Source: Mesorhizobium qingshengii
Lineage (GTDB): Bacteria > Pseudomonadota > Alphaproteobacteria > Rhizobiales > Rhizobiaceae
Direction of reading: 5' to 3'
DNA length: 64,000 nt
Assembly: GCF_027563465.1 (NCBI RefSeq)
Contig: NZ_JAPFQA010000007.1
Span: forward strand, 287,836-351,835
Shown here: positions 58,201 to 64,000 of the stretch, in pieces
Position numbering within the stretch: position 1 is the first letter of the stretch
How the letters are laid out: every line of letters starts with the position of its first letter
The notes under the pieces: model-generated
Told to the model about the DNA's origin: nothing
What the model saw: only the letters and a program-made list of their open reading frames with translations
The model's database searches: none
Translations under genes and position numbers: made by a program

Positions 58201-60783
58201 TATGCCGCCGGCGAAGTGGCCAAGCTCAAGGTCTCGCCGCATTTTGCCGGCGAACTGCTGATCAACATCGGCGCCGACAAGCTGTTGAAGACCGTCACGG
58301 CGACCGTGCCGGCTGGCGGCAGCACCGTCGACATCCCGGTTGGCGATGATTGGGGCGCCGGCGCCTATGTCACTGCAACCCTGTTCCGGCCAGGCGATGC
58401 GCAGGAAACGCGCATGCCGGCCCGCGCCATCGGCGTGAAATGGCTGAAGGTCGATCCGGGCTCGAAGAAGCTCGCCGTCACCTTGACGCCGCCGGACAAG
58501 ACCATGCCGCGCCAGCAACTGTCGATCCCGGTTTCCGTGGCCGGTGTGCAGCCGGGCAGCAACGCCTATGTCATGGTTGCCGCCGTCGATGTCGGCATCC
58601 TCAACCTGACCAACTACAAGGTGCCGGATCCGGAGAACTGGTTCTTCGGCCAGCGCATGCTGGGCATGGAGATCCGCGACATCTACGGCCGCCTGATCGA
58701 CGGCGCGCTGGGCAATACCGGCAAGCTCAGGACCGGCGGTGACGGCGCTAACATGCAGACGCAAGGCAGCCCGCCGACCGAAAAGCTGGTCGCCTTCTTC
58801 TCCGGCCCCGTCCAGCTTGACGCCGACGGCAAGGCGCGGATCGACTTCGACATCCCGCAGTTCAACGGCACCGTGCGCGTCATGGCCGTCGCCTGGACGA
58901 AGGAAGCGGTCGGCCATGCCCAGTCCGACGTCATCGTGCGTGATCCCATAGTGATCACCGCCGGCCTGCCACGCTTCCTTTCGCCTGGCGACGCCGCCGT
59001 CATGCGCCTCGACGTCGCCGATACCGACGGCCCGGCCGGCGACTACAAGCTTTCGATCGATACGACGGGCGATCTGTCCACCGGCGACAAGCCGCTGCCC
59101 GAAAAGCTGACGCTCGCAAAAGGCAAACGCCAGACGCTGACCGTGCCGCTGGTTGCCCATACGGCGGGCAATGCCTCGATCACCATCAAGCTTGCCCACG
59201 CCGACGGCACCGCTGTCGAACAGACGCTCTATGTGCCGGTGCGCCCGGCGCAGTTGCCGGTCACCACCCGTCTGGTCGTCGACCTCAAGGGCAATGGCGG
59301 CGCGCTGCGCGTCGACAAGGAGCTCTTGGCGGCAAGCCTGCTTGACGGCGCCTCGGTCAGCGTCGGCGTCTCGCAGGCGGCAGCCTTCGACGTGCCGTCG
59401 CTCTTGATGACGCTCGACCGCTACCCCTATGGTTGCGCCGAGCAGACCACCAGCCGCGCCATGCCCCTTCTCTACGTCAACGAGATGGCATCCGGCATCG
59501 GCATGGCCAGCGACCCCGACCTGCATGGCCGTGTCCAGGACGCCATCTACAAGGTGCTGAGCTACCAGGCCGCGGCCGGCAGCTTCGGCCTGTGGGGTCC
59601 GGGCTCTGGCGATTTGTGGCTCGACGCCTACGTCACCGACTTCCTGACCAGGGCGCGCGAGCAGAAATACGATGTGCCGAGCCTGGCCATGAACCAGGCG
59701 CTGGGCAATTTGCAGAACTCGCTCGGCTACGACCAGAGCGTACAGGACCGCGGCAGCGAGATTGCCTACGCCCTCTACGTGCTGGCCCGCAACAAGAAGG
59801 CCTCGATCGGCGATCTGCGCTACTATGCCGACACCCAGCTCGAAGCCTTCTCGAGCCCGATGGCGGTTGCCCAGCTGGCGGCGAGCCTGGCGCTCTACGG
59901 CGACACCCAGCGCTCGGAAGCGACGTTCCGGACAGCCCTGCAGCTCGCCAAATCGACCACCGAGTATGACTACTACCGCTCCGACTATGGCTCGCCGCTG
60001 CGTGACGGCGCGGCGATGCTGGCGCTGGCGGCGGAATCGAAGCCGGTGCCGACGATCGTGCCGGAGCTGATCAAGCTGGTGACCAGGGAACGCGCCGAAG
60101 CCCGCTGGACCAGCACCCAGGACGATTCCTGGATGCTGCTGGCGGCCCGTGCGCTGAAGGAAGGCAATGATTCGATCACGCTGACCGTCAATGGCGCGCC
60201 GCATGCCGGCGGCTATTCCGACCAGATCAACGGCAGTGACCTGGTCGACAGCCCGCTCACCATCGCCAACACTGGTAAGACCCCGCTGCAGGCCGTCGTC
60301 ACCACGGTGGCGTCGCCGATCCAGCCCTTGCCGGCCAGCGGCGACGGCTTCACCATCGACCGCACCTACTACAAGCTCGACGGCACCGAAGCCAACGTCA
60401 CCGAGGCGACCCAGAACGAACGCTATGTCGTCGTGCTCAAGATCTACGAGCAGAACAGCTGGCCTTCGCGCCTGCTGATCACCGACCTGTTGCCGGCAGG
60501 TTTCGAGATCGACAATCCGGGCCTGGTCTCCAGCGCGCAATTGTCGAACTTCTCCTGGCTGGCGCAGACCGATGCCGCCCACCTCGAATTCCGCGACGAC
60601 CGTTTCGTCGCGGCCTTCAACCCCAATGATGGCGACGGCGACCGCAACATCACGCTTGCCTATGTGGTGCGCGCGGTGACGCCGGGCACCTATGCCCATC
60701 CGGCGGCAACGGTGGAGGACATGTACCGGCCGCAATATTCGGCCCGCACCGCCACCGGCATGATGGAGATCAAGGCGCCGTAA
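55285..60783 (+). CDS. Bacterial alpha-2-macroglobulin with PAN/apple-like N-terminal domain
   Basis: From the ATG at 55285 (GGAGGG upstream) the product has 1832 residues. A signal peptide (LSILILLFFAWANVFAWSGVAQA) is followed by a Cys-rich PAN/apple-like module (about residues 30-100, with QCKTTCLGDPACRAF) and then the A2M MG domains and complement-like core. The thioester motif is intact, YGCAEQ, with Cys at about residue 1384, so the protein can trap proteases covalently. No lipobox is evident, so it should be periplasmic. It is paired with pbpC, the known arrangement in which the macroglobulin guards cell-wall repair by PBP1C. Confidence 0.93.
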   Translation: MTMRAARGLSILILLFFAWANVFAWSGVAQAAEARRIATTVNSDYFGFDLRSDQNVTLDQCKTTCLGDPACRAFTYNTKAKWCFLKSDYNQLKPFNGAVAGKVVKIDGDPDIGAPPELAFFPNWMADQAQQYRNKLLGPAYIKPTDGLAALMSAAEQSVLTGDHRSAMLRYEGAVSVMPDDGQLWLALARETLAVQPAANTSDASTLPANGTSAAYNAYKLLRTTKTRAEVLALLGNGLDKRDLYRPALQAYEASLALVPSPAVQADYADLKARKGFRVIDHTVDADTSAPRICAQFSEDLVKTGVDYAQFVTVDNAPPKGVEAKDKQICVEGLEHGQHYDVTFRAGLPAAIGEVTAAPVVLSIYVQDRAPSARFTGDSFVLPAGARRGIPVVTVNMNAAEMKLYRIGDRSLAQLLSGYQFLHQLDGYDISNISEQMGAPVWQGQLDIVNDLNKEVTTSFPVDEALPQRKPGVYVLTAQAVNAKSDDYNSMATQWFVVSDIGLSTYTGQDGLNVFARSLGSAKPIAGAELTLVARNNEVLGTATSDADGHAVFNPGLTRGDGGMVPAVLMAKQGDNDFVFLDMSKAGFDLSDRGVTGRAAPGALDVYAWTERGIYRAGEDVHVAALARDGAAKAVENLPLTFIFSRPDGVEDRRIVSDGASAGGHAVDLPLEPNAMRGTWSVSIYTDPKQPAVASQMFLVEDFVPDRIEFDMTADKKEIAQGETANINIDGRFLYGAPAAGLALEGELTLSTSRDWDRFQGFSFGLADEQSAEPSVTPLTGLPVVGDDGKVTFPISVEQLPSTTKLVDAKVTVRMRETGGRAIERSLNIGIRPQGHMIGIRPDFADNEVPQGGTAKFSLIAVDPDGKREALKGAQWTLVKVERNYQWYRSNNSWNYEPVTFTKSIANGQVDLGADGDATVSVPVDWGQYRLEVETSDPDGPATSYEFDAGWYVASTTTETPDGLEIALDKDTYAAGEVAKLKVSPHFAGELLINIGADKLLKTVTATVPAGGSTVDIPVGDDWGAGAYVTATLFRPGDAQETRMPARAIGVKWLKVDPGSKKLAVTLTPPDKTMPRQQLSIPVSVAGVQPGSNAYVMVAAVDVGILNLTNYKVPDPENWFFGQRMLGMEIRDIYGRLIDGALGNTGKLRTGGDGANMQTQGSPPTEKLVAFFSGPVQLDADGKARIDFDIPQFNGTVRVMAVAWTKEAVGHAQSDVIVRDPIVITAGLPRFLSPGDAAVMRLDVADTDGPAGDYKLSIDTTGDLSTGDKPLPEKLTLAKGKRQTLTVPLVAHTAGNASITIKLAHADGTAVEQTLYVPVRPAQLPVTTRLVVDLKGNGGALRVDKELLAASLLDGASVSVGVSQAAAFDVPSLLMTLDRYPYGCAEQTTSRAMPLLYVNEMASGIGMASDPDLHGRVQDAIYKVLSYQAAAGSFGLWGPGSGDLWLDAYVTDFLTRAREQKYDVPSLAMNQALGNLQNSLGYDQSVQDRGSEIAYALYVLARNKKASIGDLRYYADTQLEAFSSPMAVAQLAASLALYGDTQRSEATFRTALQLAKSTTEYDYYRSDYGSPLRDGAAMLALAAESKPVPTIVPELIKLVTRERAEARWTSTQDDSWMLLAARALKEGNDSITLTVNGAPHAGGYSDQINGSDLVDSPLTIANTGKTPLQAVVTTVASPIQPLPASGDGFTIDRTYYKLDGTEANVTEATQNERYVVVLKIYEQNSWPSRLLITDLLPAGFEIDNPGLVSSAQLSNFSWLAQTDAAHLEFRDDRFVAAFNPNDGDGDRNITLAYVVRAVTPGTYAHPAATVEDMYRPQYSARTATGMMEIKAP

Positions 60784-60822
60784 GGCCCGATGGTGGCGAT
60801 CATGAACAGGACGATTGCGCTG

Positions 60823-60991
60823 CCCCTCATCCGCCTGCCGGCACCTTCTCCCCGTATAGAGACGGGGAGAAGGTGGCTGTCGCGATCATCAGCATCTATT
60901 CTGCAATTTTGGAAATTGGCGAAAGCCTCTGCGCAGGCTTCTTTCTCCCCGTCTCTATACGGGGAGAAATGCCCGGCAGGGCAATGAGGGG
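60823..60991. repeat. Inverted pair of hairpins between the macroglobulin and pbpC genes
   Basis: Copy a (60823-60876) and copy b (60941-60991) are inverted relative to each other. They share CCCCTCAT, CCTGCCGG and a 26-base core, TTCTCCCCGTATAGAGACGGGGAGAA, which is itself a hairpin. The right end of copy b, GAGGGG at 60986-60991, is the ribosome-binding site of pbpC. The design is that of rhizobial intergenic mosaic repeats and of the element at 16.4 kb. Confidence 0.7.
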
Positions 60992-60998
60992 TGGCGCC

Positions 60999-63089
60999 AT
61001 GCTTCCCAAGAAATTCCTGCGTCGCACGGCCATTGCTGGAGCCTCCCTGGCCGGCCTCACGGCAATCGCCACCGCTGGCCTCTGGGAACTCGACCGCGCC
61101 TTCCCGCCCCCGCTCCAGGCGGAACTCACCGTCTCCACCGAGGTCCAGGACCGAGACGGCCAGCTGTTGCGCGCCTTCGCCACGCCGGACGGTTACTGGC
61201 GGCTCGAAACCCGGCTCGACCAGGTCGACAAACAGTTCGTCGACATGCTGGTCACCTATGAGGACAAGCGCTTCTGGGATCATGAGGGCGTCGACGTGCT
61301 GGCGCTGGCCCGTGCCGCCGGCCAGTTCGCCGCCAGCGGCCATATTGTCTCCGGCGGCTCGACGCTGTCGATGCAATTGGCCCGGCTGATCGAACCGCGC
61401 GAAAGCCGCAGCCTCGGCTCCAAGATCAAGCAGATGCTGCGCGCCATCCAGATCGAGCGGCGGCTGTCCAAGCGCGAGATTCTCGAACGCTACCTGACAC
61501 TAGCGCCCTATGGCGGCAATCTCGAAGGCGCGCGCGCTGCCTCGCTTGCCTATTTCGGCAAGGAGCCGAAGCGGCTGACTGTTTCGGAAGCCGCCCTGCT
61601 CGTCGCTCTGCCGCAGCTGCCGGAAAAGCGCCGGCCCGACCGCAATCTGCAGATTGCGCATGCCGCCCGCGACCGGGTGCTGACCCGCATGGTGTCCTCC
61701 GGCCTGCTCGGCGAACGCGAGGCGGCGCGCGCCGCGCTCGATGATGTGTCTGGCCTGCGCCGCACGCTGCCTGCGCTCGCCGCCCACGCCGCCTATGCGA
61801 TGCTGCCCAGGGCGGTGCCCGGCCAGCCCTTGCGATTGACCATCCGCAAAAGTGTCCAGGAAGGGCTGGAACAGGTGGCGAGGGATGCCGCCACCAAGCT
61901 TGGACCGCGCCTGTCCGTCGCCATAGTGCTGGCCGACGCCCGCACTGGCGATATCCTTGGCGAGGTCGGCTCGGCCAATTTCTTCGACGCCAGCCGCTCC
62001 GGCTGGATCGACATGACCAAGATCGTGCGCTCGCCCGGCTCGACGCTGAAGCCCTTTATCTACGGGCTTGCCTTCGAACAAGGCCTGGTGGCGCAGGAAA
62101 CGCTGATCGAGGACAGCCCGGTCGATTTCGGCGGCTACCGGCCGAAGAATTTCGACATGGGCTACCAGGGCGATGTCAGCATCCGCCAGGCGCTGCAACT
62201 GTCGCTCAACGTGCCGGCGATCCGCGTGCTCGACGCGGTCGGCCCGGCACGCCTGACCGCACGTTTCCGCCAGGCCGGTGTAAACCCCATACTGCCGGTC
62301 AACGAGGCGCCCGGCCTCGCCATCGGCCTTGGCGGCGTCGGCGTCACATTGCGCGATCTCGTCCAGCTCTACACAGGGCTCGCCAATGGCGGCAAGACAC
62401 ACACGCTGCATGACGGCACCGAGCCGGCAACCGCCGAGCGCACCACCGCCACCATCCTCGACGATCAGGCGAACTGGCAGATCATCGACATCCTGTCGGG
62501 CGTCAAGCCGCCCGAGGGTGCCTCGCAGCGCGGCATCGCCTACAAGACCGGCACCTCTTACGGCTACCGTGACGCCTGGTCGGTCGGCTTCGACGGCCGC
62601 TATGTGCTGGGCGTCTGGGTTGGCCGCCCCGATGCCGGCGCGGTGCCGGGCCTGTCCGGTTATGTTTCGGCCGCCCCCATCCTGTTCGAGGGCTTCGTCC
62701 GCTCGGGCCTGGCCACCGTGCCGTTGCCGGGCAAGCCGCCAGGTGTGTTCAGTCCCAAGCGGGAGGACCTGCCGGTAACGCTCGCCCGCTTCGGCGCCGG
62801 CGCGGACGGCCTGGTGCAGGCAACGGTGACCGAACCCGCGCCGACCATCATCTTTCCGCCTGACGGCGCCCGCGTCGATCTCGCCACCAACTCGGCCGAT
62901 GCCTCGCCGCTGGTGCTCAAGCTGCAAGGCGGCCGCGCGCCGTTCCGCTGGCTGGCCAATGGCAAGCCGCTCACCGGCATCGACCGCCGCCGCACCGCGA
63001 CCTGGCAGCCGGACGGCGCCGGCTATTCGACCCTGACCGTGATCGACGCCGCGGGACGGGCGGCCAGTGTGAAGGTCTTTGTCGAGTGA
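60999..63089 (+). CDS. pbpC: Penicillin-binding protein 1C
   Basis: The ATG at 60999, 7 bases after GAGGGG, gives 696 residues; an in-frame start at 60873 would translate the repeat element. One N-terminal membrane segment (AIAGASLAGLTAIATAGLW) precedes the glycosyltransferase domain with EDKRFWDHEG (residues 88-97) and GGSTLSMQLARL. The transpeptidase domain follows: SxxK as S348-T-L-K351 (SPGSTLKPF), SLNVPA (SxN) and YKTGTSYG (KTG). A C-terminal PBP1C-specific beta domain ends VIDAAGRAASVKVFVE. It polymerises and cross-links peptidoglycan, probably in repair, alongside the macroglobulin. Confidence 0.94.
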   Translation: MLPKKFLRRTAIAGASLAGLTAIATAGLWELDRAFPPPLQAELTVSTEVQDRDGQLLRAFATPDGYWRLETRLDQVDKQFVDMLVTYEDKRFWDHEGVDVLALARAAGQFAASGHIVSGGSTLSMQLARLIEPRESRSLGSKIKQMLRAIQIERRLSKREILERYLTLAPYGGNLEGARAASLAYFGKEPKRLTVSEAALLVALPQLPEKRRPDRNLQIAHAARDRVLTRMVSSGLLGEREAARAALDDVSGLRRTLPALAAHAAYAMLPRAVPGQPLRLTIRKSVQEGLEQVARDAATKLGPRLSVAIVLADARTGDILGEVGSANFFDASRSGWIDMTKIVRSPGSTLKPFIYGLAFEQGLVAQETLIEDSPVDFGGYRPKNFDMGYQGDVSIRQALQLSLNVPAIRVLDAVGPARLTARFRQAGVNPILPVNEAPGLAIGLGGVGVTLRDLVQLYTGLANGGKTHTLHDGTEPATAERTTATILDDQANWQIIDILSGVKPPEGASQRGIAYKTGTSYGYRDAWSVGFDGRYVLGVWVGRPDAGAVPGLSGYVSAAPILFEGFVRSGLATVPLPGKPPGVFSPKREDLPVTLARFGAGADGLVQATVTEPAPTIIFPPDGARVDLATNSADASPLVLKLQGGRAPFRWLANGKPLTGIDRRRTATWQPDGAGYSTLTVIDAAGRAASVKVFVE

Positions 63090-63107
63090 AAGCGCTGCTT
63101 GAATAGA

Positions 63108-63830
63108 ATGCGCCAGGCGATTCAGCGCATTGGCTTTTGCGCTCTGACGGTTGCAGCCTTCGTTCTGCCGGCACAGGCCGACGCCTTGCCCGCCGGCTTT
63201 GTTCGCCTTGCCGATATCGATGCCTCGATCCGCCAGGACATCCGCTACGCCGGATCCGACAATTTCCTGCACCGCAAGGTGACCGCCTACGACGCGCCGG
63301 TCTGCATCCTCACCCGACAGGCGGCGGAAGCCCTCTCCGGCGTTCAGAAGGCCATTGCCGCCCGTGGCCTCACGCTGGTTGTGTTCGACTGCTATCGCCC
63401 TGCCCGCGCCGTGGCCGACATGGGCGAATGGACTGGAAAAGGCGGACCACCCGATCCGCACTGGTATCCGAAAGCCAGGCGCGGCGATCTCCTCGCCAAG
63501 GGCTATGTCGCCCGCCTGTCGGCGCATTCGCGCGGCTCGACTGTCGATCTTGCCATCGCCCAAAGAGTTCGTGGGTCCATACCGAAACCGGCCTGTGGCA
63601 CTGTCGATGCCGACACGCTCGATTTCGGCACCGGCTTCGACTGCTTTGACCCGATGAGCGAAACCGCCTACCGCCCCCTCGGCAAGGAAGCGGCGGCAAG
63701 CCGCAAAATGCTTGTCGATGCCATGCGCGCCGGCGGCTTCGTGAACTATGCCCGCGAATGGTGGCACTTCACACTTGTGAATGAGCCGTTTGCGAAAGAG
63801 CGCTTCGATTTCCCTGTTACCGCCGAGTAA
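63108..63830 (+). CDS. D-alanyl-D-alanine dipeptidase, VanX/DdpX type
   Basis: Starting at the ATG 63108 (a TTG three codons earlier is possible) the product has 240 residues with a signal peptide (IQRIGFCALTVAAFVLPAQADA). The peptidase M15D motifs are present: SAHSRGSTVDLA (SxHxxGxAxD: zinc His and Asp, with Ser/Thr in place of the usual Ala) and EWWHF (Glu base and zinc His, near residue 221). VanX-type enzymes hydrolyse D-Ala-D-Ala; the periplasmic ones salvage it from cell-wall turnover. It lies 18 bp after pbpC in the same direction, so a cell-wall role with PBP1C is likely. This is not evidence of vancomycin resistance: no vanH/vanA is seen. Confidence 0.9.
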   Translation: MRQAIQRIGFCALTVAAFVLPAQADALPAGFVRLADIDASIRQDIRYAGSDNFLHRKVTAYDAPVCILTRQAAEALSGVQKAIAARGLTLVVFDCYRPARAVADMGEWTGKGGPPDPHWYPKARRGDLLAKGYVARLSAHSRGSTVDLAIAQRVRGSIPKPACGTVDADTLDFGTGFDCFDPMSETAYRPLGKEAAASRKMLVDAMRAGGFVNYAREWWHFTLVNEPFAKERFDFPVTAE

Positions 63831-64000
63831 ATCGCTGGACCAGTCCCATGCGACCTTGCCTCAACACTCCTTATTTCTAGATAGGCCAAAGTGGCGGCAC
63901 GGATTCGTCGCACAGGGCATGCCGAGGTAAATATTTCCCAACATGGCGAAATCTCGTCGAGAATTTTCTTCAAGAGGGCGAAAAAGGCAACATTGATTGC

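Noticed and set aside
55036..60735. A minus-strand open frame of about 1899 residues opposite the alpha-2-macroglobulin
   Set aside because: It is an antisense shadow: composition is Arg/His/Gly/Asp-rich with no fold, while the plus strand has a signal peptide, a thioester motif and a Shine-Dalgarno site.
63108..63830. Vancomycin-resistance gene (vanX)
   Set aside because: The family match is to D-Ala-D-Ala dipeptidases, but there is no vanH/vanA ligase, the protein has a signal peptide, and the neighbours are cell-wall genes.
1..64000. tRNA, rRNA, CRISPR, phage or IS transposase genes
   Set aside because: No regularly spaced repeats, tRNA-like cloverleaf or transposase motif was seen by eye. 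tRNAscan-SE and Infernal would be the decisive searches.

Overview
The window reads as chromosomal DNA of a high-GC alphaproteobacterium of the Hyphomicrobiales, most likely Mesorhizobium or a close relative. This is inferred from the protein sequences (RutR, PreT/PreA, the amine demethylation proteins, TamA/TamB, the alpha-2-macroglobulin/PBP1C pair), the dense coding, and the intergenic inverted repeats. No tRNA, rRNA, CRISPR array, prophage or classical IS transposase was seen.

Layout. 0-13.3 kb holds mostly housekeeping and metabolic genes: a truncated FabH-like ketosynthase, a small secreted protein, trans-aconitate methyltransferase, the ABC-F factor EttA, a membrane diguanylate cyclase, a secreted RNase T2, an alpha/beta hydrolase, a two-gene CoA-transferase/ThDP-enzyme operon, a CHRD protein, and a PLP Cys/Met-metabolism enzyme divergent from an Lrp/AsnC regulator.

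13.3-32.6 kb is a reductive pyrimidine catabolism island. It has an NMT1/SsuA-type ABC transporter (ATPase, two permeases, binding protein), a cupin, dihydropyrimidinase, a Zn-dependent carbamoylase/beta-ureidopropionase, an omega-amino-acid aminotransferase, the regulator RutR, and the dihydropyrimidine dehydrogenase subunits PreT and PreA with a SAM methyltransferase between them. Together these could take uracil or thymine through dihydropyrimidine and carbamoyl-beta-amino acid to the beta-amino acid and a semialdehyde. Two RutR-like operators (about 22.86 and 32.59 kb) tie the two halves together. The halves are separated by about 5 kb of unrelated genes: an XRE regulator, two SDRs, a GNAT, DoxX, an AhpD-like protein and an Rrf2 regulator.

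32.7-46.8 kb has ChaC, a VOC protein, DoxX, and an amine/C1 group: a FAD oxidase fused to a GcvT domain, and an MttB-family methyltransferase. A lytic-transglycosylase-like lipoprotein and a complete dipeptide-type ABC transporter with a fused double ATPase follow.

47-63.8 kb is an envelope block: tamA-tamB (TamB enlarged by an internal tandem duplication of about 620 residues), an alpha-2-macroglobulin with an intact thioester motif, pbpC, and a VanX-like D-Ala-D-Ala dipeptidase.

Three intergenic elements (16.38-16.86, 28.76-28.99 and 60.82-60.99 kb) share one design, a TCTCCCC/GGGGAGA hairpin present as an inverted pair. The first has perfect 58-bp inverted repeats around a DUF559 nuclease-like ORF and lies inside the ABC transporter operon, with start and stop codons overlapping its neighbours. 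The third supplies the ribosome-binding site of pbpC. These elements, the RutR boxes, the preT-methyltransferase-preA arrangement and the TamB duplication are the best targets for follow-up.
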